From positions 1 to 64,000 of the forward strand of contig NZ_JAFNME010000009.1 of the NCBI RefSeq assembly GCF_017368815.1: a stretch of DNA of 64,000 nt. The letters run 5' to 3'. The first letter of the stretch is position 1. Each line of letters opens with the position of its first letter. The notes below the pieces were generated by a model. The model was not told where the DNA came from and did no database searches. It was given only the letters and a program-made list of their open reading frames with translations. Shown piece after piece: positions 37,542 to 47,510 of the stretch. Source of the stretch: Comamonas denitrificans. Lineage in GTDB: Bacteria > Pseudomonadota > Gammaproteobacteria > Burkholderiales > Burkholderiaceae_C. The position numbers and the translations under genes are program-made.

Positions 37542-38192
37542 ATGCGCTTGCCCCCGCTTTTGCACCGCCGCCACATTCTGCTGGCCAGCACCGCTGCCAT
37601 CGCCCTGGCCGCCTGCGGCAAACGCCCGCCCCAGGCCCAGGCCTTGCCGGCCGAGGCCAGCGTGCTGGCCCTGGGCGACTCGCTCACCCAAGGGGTCGGT
37701 GCCAAGGCCGATGAGGCCTGGCCCAGCTTGCTGGCCGAACGCACCGGCTGGGACGTGATCAACGCCGGCATTTCGGGCGATACCAGCGCCCAGGCGTTGG
37801 AACGCCTGCCCGATTTGCTGCAGGAGCACGCCCCTGCCCTGGTGGTGGTCAGCATTGGCGGCAACGATTTTTTGCGCCAGATGAGCGCCGAGACCGCCCA
37901 AGCCAACATCCGCCGCATCTGCCAGCAGGCCAAGGACAGCGGTGCCCAGGTGCTACTGGTGGCCGTGCCGCAGTTTTCTTTGCTGGCCGCTGGCACGGGG
38001 CGCTTAAGCGACCACCCGCTGTACACCGCCCTGGCCAAAGAGCTGCAGCTGCCCCTGCTGGAAGGGGCCTGGGCCGAGGTGCTGTCCAACCCGGCGCTGC
38101 GCTCTGACCAAGTGCATGGCAACGCGGCCGGTTATGCCCTGTTTACCCAGCAGTTGTTTGATTTTGTACGCCAGCAGGGGTGGCACGGGTAA
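37542..38192 (+). CDS. SGNH/GDSL esterase lipoprotein, TesA-like
   Basis: A 216-aa putative lipoprotein (leader RRHILLASTAAIALAAC, lipobox Cys near 26). SGNH blocks are visible: LALGDSLTQG (Ser), NAGISGDT (Gly), IGGNDFL (Asn) and DQVHGNAAGY (Asp/His dyad). Related to arylesterase/lysophospholipase TesA. It is 19 bp after soxZ, so co-transcription is likely although a link to sulfur oxidation is not obvious. Confidence 0.85.
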   Translation: MRLPPLLHRRHILLASTAAIALAACGKRPPQAQALPAEASVLALGDSLTQGVGAKADEAWPSLLAERTGWDVINAGISGDTSAQALERLPDLLQEHAPALVVVSIGGNDFLRQMSAETAQANIRRICQQAKDSGAQVLLVAVPQFSLLAAGTGRLSDHPLYTALAKELQLPLLEGAWAEVLSNPALRSDQVHGNAAGYALFTQQLFDFVRQQGWHG

Positions 38193-38312
38193 TTTCACGG
38201 GCAACTGGCTTGCCCTGGAGCGTCACAGCGCGGTCATAGAGGCTGGTTATCATTGCCTGCGGCAAGTAAAAAATTAGCTTTAACTCCCTTATCGCAAAAG
38301 GACCTGAGACTC

Positions 38313-38780
38313 ATGACAACACCCTTTGTCACCTGGGAAGGCACGTACGCCTTGGGCATGGTTGAGATTGATGAACAGCACCGCACGCTGTTTGAAATCA
38401 TGAACAAGATGTGGCAAGCCATTGTGCGCAATGAAGAAGTAAGTGCCATGGTCGAAATTTTGCATTCGCTGGAGTTGTACGCCGTGCAGCACTTCACGGA
38501 AGAAGAGCTCTTCATGGCCAGCTTTCATTACCCGCACTTTGACAAGCACATCCTCTTGCACCAGCATTTCATTCAAAAAATCACCGATGAAAAAGAGCGG
38601 GTGACCAAAGGGGGCAAACCCAGCTTGGATTTACTGCATTTTTTACGGGACTGGCTGCTCAACCACATCCTGATTCAGGACAAGCACTACGCGGATTACT
38701 TCGAGAAGCAGCAGCAACAGAAAAACAATAAACCATCGTTGCTGAAGAATTTTTTTAAGCGATTTGGCCAAGTCGCTTAA
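38313..38780 (+). CDS. Bacteriohemerythrin
   Basis: A 155-aa four-helix di-iron protein that binds O2. The iron ligands are visible in order: DEQHRTLFE, VQHFTEEE, HFDKHILLHQHF and NHILIQDKHY. Start at 38313 gives the standard WEGTYALGMVEIDEQH. It may store or sense oxygen or nitric oxide. It overlaps the next gene by TAATG. Confidence 0.92.
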   Translation: MTTPFVTWEGTYALGMVEIDEQHRTLFEIMNKMWQAIVRNEEVSAMVEILHSLELYAVQHFTEEELFMASFHYPHFDKHILLHQHFIQKITDEKERVTKGGKPSLDLLHFLRDWLLNHILIQDKHYADYFEKQQQQKNNKPSLLKNFFKRFGQVA

Positions 38781-39214
38781 TGCCTGCCACACCCTATCCC
38801 CAACCCCCCCGCAGCCCCCGTGGCCCCCGTTGGCTGCTCATCACCGCCGCCCTGCTGGGCTGCACCGGTGTCGGCTTGGCCGCTTACACCAGCCACGGCC
38901 TGGGCTTTATCGCCGACCCTGTAGCACGGGAGGCCGCCCGTGCCACTTTGCAGCAGGCGGTGCAGCAGCAGTTGCTCCATGCCGTCGTGCTGCTGGCCCT
39001 GGGCATTTGGGCGCGGCAAGGGCGCAGTCGCTGGCTGCACCTGTCCGCCCTGCTGCTCACCCTGGGGGTGCTGCTGTTCAGTGGGCTGATTTATCTGCGC
39101 ATCTTCACCGGGCTAGAAGCCTTGCGCCCCTTGGTGCCCTGGGGCGGCACCAGCCTGATGCTGGGCTGGCTGGCGATTGGCGCGGCTGCGCTGGATGGTC
39201 GCCAAGTGCGTTAG
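38780..39214 (+). CDS. DUF423 membrane protein
   Basis: A 144-aa protein with four hydrophobic helices. GxGLAAYTSHGL, QQLLHAVVLLALGIW and LLFSGLIYLRIFTGL match the small DUF423 (YgdD) family of unknown function. Coupled to the hemerythrin gene by a one-base overlap. Confidence 0.8.
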   Translation: MPATPYPQPPRSPRGPRWLLITAALLGCTGVGLAAYTSHGLGFIADPVAREAARATLQQAVQQQLLHAVVLLALGIWARQGRSRWLHLSALLLTLGVLLFSGLIYLRIFTGLEALRPLVPWGGTSLMLGWLAIGAAALDGRQVR

Positions 39215-39391
39215 TGCGTTAGTAGCCCGCGTTCTGAGAAGACAGGCATAGCCGATTACGGTCAGCGCAGGAAAATTGTGGGAATCGTGCTCGATAGAAT
39301 GATTTTGCGCACTTTTCCCCAACGCCCGCAGCGCAACGCGGTTCAAAACGGAAAGGTGAGTTTCGATACTATCTATTCAGGAGCATCCCCC

Positions 39392-40378
39392 ATGCGCAAA
39401 TCGTGGTTTAAACCCCTTTTGGCTACCGCAGTGACCGTATTTTCTTTTGGTGTTGCTAGTGTTGCCCAGGCACAGGCCCCGCTGAAAATGGCCTATGCCT
39501 TGTCCCAAAGCTCGCACTATGGCGCAGGCGGTGATGCGTTTGCCAAGTCCCTGGAGGCCTCCAGCCAGGGCAAATTCAAAGTCCAGCAATTTGCCAACAG
39601 CGCCCTGGGCGGCGAGCGCGAGGTGATTGAGGGCCTGCAACTGGGCACCATCGACCTGGCCATTTTGTCCACCGGTGCCACGCTCAACTTTGTGCCGCAA
39701 ACCGGCGTGTTTGATGTGCCATTTCTGATGCGCGACCTGGCCCACGCCCGCAAGGTGCTCGATGGCCAAATCGGGCAGGCCATGCTGGCCGAATTTTCCA
39801 AGCGCGGCCTGGTGGCCCTGGCTTGGGGCGAGCAAGGCTTTCGCCACCTGACCAACAGCAAGCGCCCAGTGGTCAGCGCCGCCGATGCCAAGGGCTTGAA
39901 AATCCGCACCACGGAAAACCAGGTCCACATCACCGCCTTCCGCCAGATTGGCATCTTGCCCACCCCCATGGCCTGGCCTGAAGTCGCCACCGCGCTGCAA
40001 CAAGGCACGATTGATGGGCAAGAAAACCCGCTGTCGGTGATTACCTCGGCCAAGTTGTCGCAACTGCAAAAATACCTGTCGCTGACCGGCCACGTCTATG
40101 CGCCGGCGGTGATCATGGTCTCGCCCATGGTGTACGAAGGGCTGTCAGCGGCCGACAAAAAAGCCTTTAAAGAAGCGGGCATCCAGGCCGCCCAGGCCAT
40201 GCGCGACTTTGTCGATAACGTCGAGAAAAACGGCGTTGAACAACTCAAGAGCGAGGGCATGGAAGTGGTCACCAATGTGGACCGCAAGAGCTTTGAAGAG
40301 GCCGTCGCCCCGGTGTACCCCGAGTACGCGAAAAAGTTCGGCAAAGAGCTGCTCGACGGCATTAAAAACACCCAGTAA
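39392..40378 (+). CDS. dctP: TRAP transporter substrate-binding protein
   Basis: A 328-aa periplasmic DctP-type protein with a signal peptide cleaved near AQAQAP. The ligand-anchoring Arg lies in GLKIRTTEN, with PMAWPEVATALQQGTIDGQENP following. It binds a carboxylate or related solute and hands it to the DctQM permease encoded after it. Start at 39392. A terminator-like hairpin after the gene suggests it is expressed at a higher level than the permease. Confidence 0.92.
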   Translation: MRKSWFKPLLATAVTVFSFGVASVAQAQAPLKMAYALSQSSHYGAGGDAFAKSLEASSQGKFKVQQFANSALGGEREVIEGLQLGTIDLAILSTGATLNFVPQTGVFDVPFLMRDLAHARKVLDGQIGQAMLAEFSKRGLVALAWGEQGFRHLTNSKRPVVSAADAKGLKIRTTENQVHITAFRQIGILPTPMAWPEVATALQQGTIDGQENPLSVITSAKLSQLQKYLSLTGHVYAPAVIMVSPMVYEGLSAADKKAFKEAGIQAAQAMRDFVDNVEKNGVEQLKSEGMEVVTNVDRKSFEEAVAPVYPEYAKKFGKELLDGIKNTQ

Positions 40379-40397
40379 GCCTGCGCTGCTGAGCTAA

Positions 40398-40434
40398 AAA
40401 ACCGGGCCGCAGCGCAAGCCAGCCCGGTTTTCTT
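40398..40434 (+). terminator. Terminator or attenuator between dctP and dctQ
   Basis: AAAACCGGG / CCCGGTTTT stem with a T-rich tail (TTTTCTTG). Partial termination here would yield excess binding protein over permease. Confidence 0.65.
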
Positions 40435-40493
40435 GTTGGCGGGGCCGCAATGGCCGCAATAGCCGCAATGGCCGCCGTAGAAAGGACAGACAA

Positions 40494-40991
40494 ATGACGT
40501 GGTTGCGCTGTGCGGATGCCGCACTGTTTAAATTGGTTTCCCTGCTGGCGCAGTTGTTTTTGCTGGCCGCTGTGCTGGTGGGCTTTTGGCAAGTGGTGAC
40601 GCGCTTCATGCTGGAGTCGCCCGCTGACTGGAGCGAGATCACCACCCGCGCCCTGCTCATCTGGGCCGTGCTGTTGGGCGTGGCGCTGGCGTTTCGCCAC
40701 GGGGCCATGCTGGGGGTGGATTTTTTGCGCACCCTGCTGGCCGCCCCGGCCCAGCGCGTGCTGGCCTGGGTGGTGGGGGTGATTTGCATGGGCTTTTTGG
40801 GCATGCTGGCCTGGGTGGGTGGGCAAATGGTCTGGCGCGTGCGCTTTCAAACGCTGCCCAGCCTGGAGATTTCGATCTCCTGGGTGTACCTGGCCATCCC
40901 CGTCGGGGCCAGCCTGGCCGCGATTGCCGTGCTGGCCCGCTTGCTCGACCGGGCGGCGGTTACCGAGCTGCGCAACGATGCCCAAGGCTAA
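40494..40991 (+). CDS. dctQ: TRAP transporter small permease
   Basis: A 165-aa protein with four membrane helices and the DctQ segment FWQVVTRFMLESPADWSEITTR. It works with DctM to form the sodium-driven TRAP permease. It lies 18 bp before dctM. The bases just upstream (about 40444-40478) are a short tandem of GCCGCAATG-like units. Confidence 0.92.
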   Translation: MTWLRCADAALFKLVSLLAQLFLLAAVLVGFWQVVTRFMLESPADWSEITTRALLIWAVLLGVALAFRHGAMLGVDFLRTLLAAPAQRVLAWVVGVICMGFLGMLAWVGGQMVWRVRFQTLPSLEISISWVYLAIPVGASLAAIAVLARLLDRAAVTELRNDAQG

Positions 40992-41009
40992 GCACAAGGA
41001 AGCCCTGCC

Positions 41010-42284
41010 ATGTCCCACGTGATGATTCTTTCGATGCTGGTGTTTTTCGGCCTGACGGTGCCCATTGCCATCTCCATTGGCCTGGCGGCCATGGGGGGCG
41101 TGGCCATTGCCGGGCTGCCCTGGCTGGTGATTGCCCAGCAAATGTATGCCGCGCTGGACAAATTCCCGCTGGCCGCCATCCCGTTCTTTATCCTGGCCGG
41201 TAATCTGATGGAGGCCGGTGGCATCTCCGAGCGGCTGGTGGACTTTGCCAAAAGCCTGGTCGGCGGCGTGCAAGGCGGGCTGGCCATGGCCTGCGTGATC
41301 ACCTGCATGATTTTTGCCGCCGTGGCCGGCTCCAGCGTGGCCACCACCTTTGCCGTGGGGGCGATTTTGATTCCGGCCATGGTGCGCCATGGTTACCCGG
41401 CCCCGTTTGCCGCCTCGCTGCAGGCCACGGCGGCCGAGCTGGGGGTGATCATTCCGCCGTCGATTCCCATGATCTTGTTCGCCGTCTCTACCGACACCTC
41501 GACCGGCGAGCTGTTCATCGCCGGGGTGCTGCCCGGCATACTGATTGCCGCTGCGCTGATGGCCTATGTCTGGTTCTACGCCCGCCGCCATGGCTATGGC
41601 CTGCAAGACGGGCAGCAGCGCCTGGCGGTGTGGCCCTCGCTGCGCCGGGCGTGGCTGGCGCTGCTGATGCCGGTGATTATCTTGGGCGGTATTTACGGCG
41701 GCGTGTTCACCCCGACCGAGGCCTCGGTCGTGGCTGTGGTGTACGCCCTGGTGGTGGGCATGCTGGTGTACCGGCGCATCAGCGTGCGCGGCTTGTCGGT
41801 CACGCTGCACCGCTCGGCCATTTCCACGGCGGCCATCATGTTCATCATTGCCAATGCCGGGGTGTTCGGCTTTTTGCTCAACCGCGCCGGGGTGCCCGAT
41901 GCCCTGGGCCACTGGCTGGCTGAAATTTTCACCAACCGCACCAGTTTTTTACTCGGGGTGAACGCCGCCTTGTTTTTGATTGGCATGTTCATCGAAACCT
42001 CGGCGGCCATCGTGGTGCTGGCCCCTTTGCTCTTGCCGGTTGCGGTGGGCTTTGGGGTTGATCCGGTGCACTTTGGCGTGGTCATGGTCATCAACCTGGC
42101 CCTGGGCATGATTACCCCGCCCTTTGGCGTAAACCTGTTTGCCGCCGGTTCGATTGCCAAGCTGTCGCTGGAGCACCTGATTCGCCCGCTGCTGCCATTT
42201 GTGGCCGTAGTGCTGGCTTGCCTGATGGTGATTACCTATGTGCCGGACATCAGCCTGTGGCTGCGAGACGTGGTGTACCGTTAA
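41010..42284 (+). CDS. dctM: TRAP transporter large permease
   Basis: A 424-aa polytopic protein with about twelve helices. The DctM hallmarks PLAAIPFFILAGNLMEAGGI, AVAGSSVATTFAVG, IIPPSIPMILFAVSTDTSTGELFIAG and GMITPPFGVNLF are visible. It translocates the substrate captured by DctP. The substrate cannot be told from the sequence. Confidence 0.94.
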   Translation: MSHVMILSMLVFFGLTVPIAISIGLAAMGGVAIAGLPWLVIAQQMYAALDKFPLAAIPFFILAGNLMEAGGISERLVDFAKSLVGGVQGGLAMACVITCMIFAAVAGSSVATTFAVGAILIPAMVRHGYPAPFAASLQATAAELGVIIPPSIPMILFAVSTDTSTGELFIAGVLPGILIAAALMAYVWFYARRHGYGLQDGQQRLAVWPSLRRAWLALLMPVIILGGIYGGVFTPTEASVVAVVYALVVGMLVYRRISVRGLSVTLHRSAISTAAIMFIIANAGVFGFLLNRAGVPDALGHWLAEIFTNRTSFLLGVNAALFLIGMFIETSAAIVVLAPLLLPVAVGFGVDPVHFGVVMVINLALGMITPPFGVNLFAAGSIAKLSLEHLIRPLLPFVAVVLACLMVITYVPDISLWLRDVVYR

Positions 42285-42285
42285 A

Positions 42286-42366
42286 AATAGCACTTCCCGC
42301 TTGTATTTATTTGATTTTCAATTGATTAATCATTGAAAACAACAAAATACGTGCGGTAAGTGCTAT
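42286..42366. repeat. AATAGC-family intergenic repeat between dctM and dnaJ
   Basis: Arms TAGCACTTcCCGC and GCGGtAAGTGCTA enclose an inner hairpin TTTTCAAT/ATTGAAAA. Same layout as other copies but with a diverged outer arm. It lies between convergent genes and could act as a terminator. Confidence 0.6.
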
Positions 42367-42436
42367 CGATATTAAATGCTGCCAGGCTGGAGCGCCTGCC
42401 AGCCCCCTGAGCACCCATTGCGGGTGCCCGGCCTGC

Positions 42437-43573
42437 TTAGCTGAAAAAGCGCTTCAACTTGTCCGTCCAACTCTCGCCGGTGGGCGAGTGGCGCGAGCCG
42501 CCTTTTTTCAGCGACTCTTCCAGCTCGCGCATCAGCTTGCGCTGGTACTCGGTGAGCTTGACCGGGGTTTCCACCACGATGTGGCAGTACAAATCACCGG
42601 GGTAGCTGGCCCGCACGCCCTTGATGCCCTTGCCGCGCAGGCGAAACTGCTTGCCCGCCTGGGTGCCTTCGGGGATGTCAATGGCGGCTTTGCCGGCCAG
42701 CGTGGGCACTTCGATTTCGCCGCCCAAGGCTGCGGTGATAAAACTCACCGGCACCTGGCAGTGCAGGTCGTCGCCATCGCGCTCGAAAATATCGTGCGGC
42801 TTGATGCGAATCTCAATGTACAGATCGCCCGCCGGGCCACCATTGACCCCCGGCTCGCCATTGCCGCTGCTGCGAATGCGCATGCCGCTGTCGATACCGG
42901 CGGGAATTTTCACCTCCAGCGTTTTCTGCTTCTTGATCTTGCCCTGGCCATGGCAGCTGGTGCAGGGCTCGGGGATGATCTTGCCCGTGCCCCGGCAGTG
43001 CGGGCAGGTTTGCTGCACGCTGAAAAAGCCTTGGCGCATCTGCACCGAGCCATTACCGCCGCAGGTGCCGCAGGTTTTGGGCTGGGTGCCGGGTTTGGCA
43101 CCGCTGCCGTGGCAGGTGTCGCAGGTGTCCCAGCTGGGGATGCGAATTTCGGTCGATTTGCCCTTGGCCGCCTCTTCCAGCGTGATTTCCATGGCGTACG
43201 ACAGGTCGTTGCCCCGGTACATTTGTCGCCCGCCCCGGCCACCAGCGCCACGCTGGCCACCGAACATATCGCCAAAAATATCGCCAAAAGCTTCGGCAAA
43301 GCCGCCAAACCCTTCCGCGCCTGGGCCACCGCGCATGTTCGGGTCCACGCCCGCGTGGCCGTACTGGTCGTAGGCCGCGCGTTTTTGGCTGTCGGAGAGC
43401 ATTTCGTAGGCCTCTTTGACCTCTTTGAACTTCTCCTCCGCCTCTTTGGCTTTGTCCCCCTGGTTGCGGTCCGGGTGGTACTTCATGGCCAGCTTGCGGT
43501 AGGCCTTTTTAATTTCGTCGTCCGAGGCGGTTTTGGCTACACCCAGGATTTCGTAAAAATCGCGTTTAGACAT
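42437..43573 (-). CDS. dnaJ: Chaperone DnaJ
   Basis: A 378-aa Hsp40 co-chaperone. J-domain with HPD (KYHPDRNQG), Gly/Phe-rich region (about 70-115), four CxxCxGxG zinc repeats ([32 protein letters not shown]), and the C-terminal substrate-binding domain. It stimulates DnaK ATP hydrolysis and delivers clients. It is third in the grpE-dnaK-dnaJ order, behind a strong hairpin. Confidence 0.98.
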   Translation of the reverse strand: MSKRDFYEILGVAKTASDDEIKKAYRKLAMKYHPDRNQGDKAKEAEEKFKEVKEAYEMLSDSQKRAAYDQYGHAGVDPNMRGGPGAEGFGGFAEAFGDIFGDMFGGQRGAGGRGGRQMYRGNDLSYAMEITLEEAAKGKSTEIRIPSWDTCDTCHGSGAKPGTQPKTCGTCGGNGSVQMRQGFFSVQQTCPHCRGTGKIIPEPCTSCHGQGKIKKQKTLEVKIPAGIDSGMRIRSSGNGEPGVNGGPAGDLYIEIRIKPHDIFERDGDDLHCQVPVSFITAALGGEIEVPTLAGKAAIDIPEGTQAGKQFRLRGKGIKGVRASYPGDLYCHIVVETPVKLTEYQRKLMRELEESLKKGGSRHSPTGESWTDKLKRFFS

Positions 43574-43600
43574 TAATAAGCACCCAATAAAAAAGACAAA

Positions 43601-43651
43601 CGCCGCGCAAGTCCTTTACCCAAAGAAAAAGGGGCAAAGGGCAGCGCGGCG
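43601..43651 (-). terminator. Terminator-like hairpin between dnaK and dnaJ
   Basis: Outer stem CGCCGCGC/GCGCGGCG with an inner CCTTTACCC/GGGGCAAAGG stem. On the minus strand it is followed by TTTGTCTTTTTT, so it can end most dnaK transcripts and reduce dnaJ expression. Confidence 0.7.
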
Positions 43652-43683
43652 GACAGCGGTCAGGTCTGCCGCTGCATGGGGGA

Positions 43684-45633
43684 TTACTTCTTCACTTCCT
43701 TGACTTCGGCATCCACGATGTCGTCATCGTTTGCCCCGGCCGCTTGCTGCTGGGGCTGGGCCGCGCCTTCCGCACCGGCAGCAGCGCCTCCGGCGGCAGC
43801 CGCTTCGGCCTGCGCCTGGGCATAGACTTTTTCGCCCAGCTTTTGGCTGGCCGTCATCAGCGCCGTGGTTTTGGCTTCGATGGCATCTTTGTCCTCGCCC
43901 TTCAGCGTTTCTTGCAGCTCTTTGATAGCAGCTTCAATGGCTTCTTTCTCGGCCGCTTCCAGCTTGTCACCGTGCTCACCCAGGCTCTTTTGCACGCTGT
44001 GCACCGCCGCCTCACCCTGGTTGCGGGCCTGAATCAGTTCCAGCTTTTTCTTGTCTTCGGCCGCGTTGATTTCTGCGTCCTTGACCATTTGCTGGATTTC
44101 TTCTTCCGACAGACCCGAGTTGGCCTTGATGGTGATCTTGTTTTCTTTGCCCGTGCCTTTGTCCTTAGCGCTGACGTGCAAGATGCCGTTGGCGTCGATG
44201 TCAAAAGCCACCTCGATCTGCGGCACACCACGCGGTGCGGCCGGGATGCCTTCCAGGTTGAACTCGCCCAGGGCCTTGTTGCCCGAGGCCATCTCGCGCT
44301 CGCCCTGGAAGACCTTGATGGTCACGGCCGGTTGGTTGTCGTCGGCCGTGGAGAAGGTCTGGGCAAACCGGGTCGGGATGGTGGTGTTCTTGGTGATCAT
44401 CTTGGTCATGACACCGCCCAGGGTTTCAATGCCCAGGGACAGCGGGGTCACATCCAGCAGCAGCACGTCGGAGCGGTCACCGGCCAGCACCTGGCCTTGC
44501 ACCGCAGCGCCCACGGCCACGGCTTCGTCGGGGTTCACGTCCTTGCGTGGTTCGCGGCCAAAGAACTCTTTGACCTTGTCCTGCACCTTGGGCATGCGGG
44601 TCATGCCGCCAACCAAAATCACGTCCTGAATGTCGGACACGCTCAGGCCCGCATCCTTGATGGCGGTGCGGCAGGGCGCAATGGTGCGCTCGATCAGGTC
44701 ATCAACCAGGCTTTCCAGCTTGGCGCGCGTGAGCTTCAGGCTCAAGTGCTTGGGGCCCGACGCATCGGCCGTGATGTAGGGCAGGTTGATGTCGGTCTGG
44801 GTGGAGTTGGACAGCTCAATCTTGGCTTTTTCAGCGGCTTCCTTCAGGCGCTGCAGGGCCAGCACGTCCTTGGACAGGTCCACGCCTTGCTCTTTTTTGA
44901 ACTCGCCAATGATGTAGTCGATGATGCGCTGGTCAAAGTCTTCACCGCCCAAGAAGGTGTCGCCGTTGGTGGCCAGCACTTCAAACTGCTTTTCGCCGTC
45001 CACATCGGCAATTTCGATGATGGACACGTCAAACGTGCCGCCGCCCAAGTCGTACACGGCAATCTTGCGGTCGCCCTTGCCTGCTTTGTCCAGACCAAAA
45101 GCCAGGGCCGCCGCGGTGGGTTCGTTGATGATGCGCTTGACTTCCAGGCCAGCGATGCGGCCAGCATCCTTGGTGGCTTGGCGCTGGGCATCGTTGAAGT
45201 AGGCGGGCACGGTGATCACGGCCTCGGTCACTTCTTCGCCCAGGAAGTCCTCGGCGGTTTTCTTCATTTTGCGCAGCACTTCAGCCGAAATTTGCGGCGG
45301 TGCCAGCTTTTGGTCGCGCACTTGCACCCAGGCATCGCCGTTGTCGGCCTTGATGATTTGGAAGGGGGCCAAGTCCAGGTCTTTCTGAACTTCTTTTTCG
45401 TCAAACTTGCGGCCAATCAAACGCTTGGACGCAAAGATGGTGTTGCGCGGGTTGGTCACGGCTTGGCGCTTGGCCGAAGCACCGACCAAAATTTCACCGT
45501 CTTCCTGGTAAGCGATGATCGACGGCGTGGTGCGGGCACCCTCGCTGTTTTCAATCACGCGGGTGGTGTTGCCTTCCATGATGGCCACGCAGCTGTTGGT
45601 GGTGCCCAGGTCGATACCGATAATTTTTGCCAT
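43684..45633 (-). CDS. dnaK: Chaperone DnaK (Hsp70)
   Basis: A 649-aa Hsp70: [12 protein letters not shown] at the N-terminus, ATPase signatures [13 protein letters not shown] and [14 protein letters not shown], interdomain linker [13 protein letters not shown], substrate domain, helical lid, and C-terminal EEVKK-like tail ([10 protein letters not shown]). Central folding chaperone of the heat-shock response. A candidate sigma-32 promoter lies in its own upstream gap. Confidence 0.99.
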   Translation of the reverse strand: MAKIIGIDLGTTNSCVAIMEGNTTRVIENSEGARTTPSIIAYQEDGEILVGASAKRQAVTNPRNTIFASKRLIGRKFDEKEVQKDLDLAPFQIIKADNGDAWVQVRDQKLAPPQISAEVLRKMKKTAEDFLGEEVTEAVITVPAYFNDAQRQATKDAGRIAGLEVKRIINEPTAAALAFGLDKAGKGDRKIAVYDLGGGTFDVSIIEIADVDGEKQFEVLATNGDTFLGGEDFDQRIIDYIIGEFKKEQGVDLSKDVLALQRLKEAAEKAKIELSNSTQTDINLPYITADASGPKHLSLKLTRAKLESLVDDLIERTIAPCRTAIKDAGLSVSDIQDVILVGGMTRMPKVQDKVKEFFGREPRKDVNPDEAVAVGAAVQGQVLAGDRSDVLLLDVTPLSLGIETLGGVMTKMITKNTTIPTRFAQTFSTADDNQPAVTIKVFQGEREMASGNKALGEFNLEGIPAAPRGVPQIEVAFDIDANGILHVSAKDKGTGKENKITIKANSGLSEEEIQQMVKDAEINAAEDKKKLELIQARNQGEAAVHSVQKSLGEHGDKLEAAEKEAIEAAIKELQETLKGEDKDAIEAKTTALMTASQKLGEKVYAQAQAEAAAAGGAAAGAEGAAQPQQQAAGANDDDIVDAEVKEVKK

Positions 45634-45676
45634 TTTGAATAGCTCCCAAAAAAGAATGTTGGTTTAGTTGGCCTGT

Positions 45677-45704
45677 AACTAGGGCTTAACCCCGTAGTTT
45701 CAAG
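45677..45704 (-). promoter_or_regulatory. Candidate sigma-32 heat-shock promoter for dnaK
   Basis: On the minus strand, CTTGAAA, 13 bases, then CCCTAGTT, close to the sigma-32 consensus CTTGAAA-N11-16-CCCCATNT. It lies 44-71 bp before the dnaK start, in the grpE-dnaK gap. Confidence 0.65.
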
Positions 45705-45728
45705 CCATTGAAAAAAGAATAAGAACTT

Positions 45729-45748
45729 GGCCCTGACTGGCCAGGGCC
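45729..45748 (-). terminator. Hairpin after grpE
   Basis: GGCCCTG/CAGGGCC stem at the end of grpE. On the minus strand the following sequence is T-rich (TTCTTATTCTTTTTT) after several bases. It may separate grpE from the dnaK promoter. Confidence 0.5.
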
Positions 45749-45754
45749 GTTGAT

Positions 45755-46315
45755 TTACTTGGCGGCGGCCACCGTGACCAACGCCGGGCGCAGGACGCGG
45801 TCAAAAATCAGATAGCCTTTTTGCAGCACGGTGACAATGGTGTTGGCCTCTTGTTCGGCTGGCACCACGCTGATGGCTTGGTGTTGGTGCGGATCAAACT
45901 TCTCCCCCACAGCAGGGTTGATGACCACCACCTTATTGCGCTCCAGTGCCTGCAGCAATTGGCGCAAAGTGGCGGCACTGCCCTCATGCAGTTGCTCGGC
46001 GGTGGCATTTTGCAGGGCCAAAGCAGCATCCAAGCTATCGCACACTGGCAGCAGGCTTTCGGCAAAGCTTTCAATGCCAAATTTGCGCGCCTTGGCCACT
46101 TCTTCTTCGGAACGGCGGCGCATGTTTTCCGTATCGGCTTTGGCTCGCAAGAACTGGTCGGCCAAATCGGCATTTTTGGCTTTGAGCTCGGCCAGCTCGG
46201 TCTGCAAGCGCTGCATTTCGTCGGCCATATGGCCTGCCATGGCGGCTTCCAGCTCTTCGGGGCTGGCATCGGCCGGGGCAGTAAAGAGGGGCGAGGTGGT
46301 TTGAGGATCGGTCAT
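45755..46315 (-). CDS. grpE: Nucleotide exchange factor GrpE
   Basis: A 186-aa co-chaperone: long N-terminal coiled coil (about 25-85) and C-terminal beta domain ending in [27 protein letters not shown] and [11 protein letters not shown] are typical. It exchanges ADP from DnaK. Start at 46315 (MTDPQTTSP) was preferred over an upstream extension without family similarity. Confidence 0.95.
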   Translation of the reverse strand: MTDPQTTSPLFTAPADASPEELEAAMAGHMADEMQRLQTELAELKAKNADLADQFLRAKADTENMRRRSEEEVAKARKFGIESFAESLLPVCDSLDAALALQNATAEQLHEGSAATLRQLLQALERNKVVVINPAVGEKFDPHQHQAISVVPAEQEANTIVTVLQKGYLIFDRVLRPALVTVAAAK

Positions 46316-46368
46316 GGGATTTACAAAAACATCAAAAAACAAGAAGGGCGAAAACCTTATCCGCCCAG

Positions 46369-46394
46369 CTAAGGGCCAACGCGCCAATTTCAAG
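46369..46394 (-). promoter_or_regulatory. Candidate sigma-32 promoter for grpE
   Basis: Minus strand CTTGAAA, 12 bases, CCCTTAG; -35 box perfect, -10 box partial. It lies 54-79 bp before the grpE start. The same -35 heptamer occurs before dnaK. Confidence 0.55.
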
Positions 46395-46507
46395 AGCAGC
46401 TCAATAACTTCTGCGCATAAACGCAATCGGCGCTACAATCTTTGGCTTTGCCTTGCCCCACTGCTACTTTTTGGCGCAGCAGGGGGCTTTACCCAAAGGG
46501 AGTTGTT

Positions 46508-46882
46508 ATGCGTCATTACGAAATCATTTTGTTGATCCACCCGGATCAAAGCGAACAGGTTCCAGCCATGCTGGAGCGCTACAAGGGCATGATCACCCAA
46601 GGTGGTGGCAAAGTGCACCGCGAAGAAGATTGGGGCCGCCGCCAACTGGCTTACCTGATCAACAAGCTGGCCAAAGCCCACTACATCTGCCTGAACATCG
46701 AAGCCGACCAGGCCGTGATGGCCGAGCTGGAACACGCTTTCAAATTCAACGACGCTGTGCTGCGCAGCCTGATCGTGCAGAAGAAAAAGGCCGACACCGC
46801 CCCTTCTTCCATGATGAAAACCGTTGAGCGCGAAGAAGCCCGCAAAGCTTCCCAAGCCGCCGCCGCTGCTGAGCAAGCTTAA
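46508..46882 (+). CDS. rpsF: 30S ribosomal protein S6
   Basis: A 124-aa ribosomal protein with typical [21 protein letters not shown] start and [16 protein letters not shown]-like core. The C-terminal Ala/Glu tail is usual. First gene of the rpsF-priB-rpsR-rplI operon. The upstream in-frame extension was rejected because this ATG follows a GGGAG ribosome-binding site. Confidence 0.98.
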   Translation: MRHYEIILLIHPDQSEQVPAMLERYKGMITQGGGKVHREEDWGRRQLAYLINKLAKAHYICLNIEADQAVMAELEHAFKFNDAVLRSLIVQKKKADTAPSSMMKTVEREEARKASQAAAAAEQA

Positions 46883-46906
46883 ATTCCCGGTTCGTTTGGT
46901 CTGGAG

Positions 46907-47197
46907 GTGGAAAACCAGCTGGTACTGAGCGCCCAAATCCAAGCCTGCGCCCCCTTGCGTTTTACGCCAGCCGGTGTCGCCGCCTTGGATGTCCGACTAG
47001 AGCACGCTTCTGAGCAAATCGAAGCGGGCAGTCCACGCAAAGTACACGCCAGCATCAAAGCCGTTGCCTTTGGCGACTTGGCCTACAAACTGGCACGGCA
47101 AGCGCCGCAAAGCTGCTGGCGGTTTCAAGGCTTTTTAGCCACGCCGCGCAACAGTAAAACGGTGGTTTTTCATATCCAGGATATGCAACAAAATTAA
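46907..47197 (+). CDS. priB: Primosomal replication protein PriB
   Basis: A 96-aa single-stranded DNA-binding OB-fold protein for replication restart. [22 protein letters not shown] and [11 protein letters not shown] match. Start is GTG at 46907, preceded by TCTGGAG. Position between rpsF and rpsR is diagnostic. Confidence 0.93.
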   Translation: MENQLVLSAQIQACAPLRFTPAGVAALDVRLEHASEQIEAGSPRKVHASIKAVAFGDLAYKLARQAPQSCWRFQGFLATPRNSKTVVFHIQDMQQN

Positions 47198-47216
47198 TTT
47201 TCAAAGAGGTCCAGCA

Positions 47217-47498
47217 ATGGCCACGTTCAAGAAATTCAACAAAGACAAGCGCCCCAAGCGCAACACCCAGTCGCTGCTGTTCAAGCGCAAGCGCTTCTGC
47301 CGTTTCACCGTTGCCGGTGTCGAAGAAATTGACTACAAAGATGTGGACACCCTGCGTGACTTCATCGCTGAAAACGGCAAGATCATTCCTGCCCGTTTGA
47401 CCGGTACCCGCGCCATTTACCAGCGCCAGCTGAACACCGCCATCAAACGCGCCCGTGTTCTGGCCCTGCTGCCGTACACCGACCAGCACAAGATCTAA
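47217..47498 (+). CDS. rpsR: 30S ribosomal protein S18
   Basis: A 93-aa basic ribosomal protein. [26 protein letters not shown] and [18 protein letters not shown] are hallmark segments. Preceded by an AGAGG ribosome-binding site. It sits next to S6, its binding partner on the 30S platform. Confidence 0.98.
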   Translation: MATFKKFNKDKRPKRNTQSLLFKRKRFCRFTVAGVEEIDYKDVDTLRDFIAENGKIIPARLTGTRAIYQRQLNTAIKRARVLALLPYTDQHKI

Positions 47499-47510
47499 GG
47501 AGTCGCCCTC

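Noticed and set aside
40444-40478. CRISPR-like array from repeated GCCGCAATG units
   Set aside because: Units are contiguous 9-mers with no spacers; it is a simple tandem repeat.
40362-41912. 516-aa open frame antisense to the TRAP permease genes
   Set aside because: His/Gly/Gln-rich low-complexity translation typical of antisense frames; dctQ and dctM on the plus strand are unambiguous.
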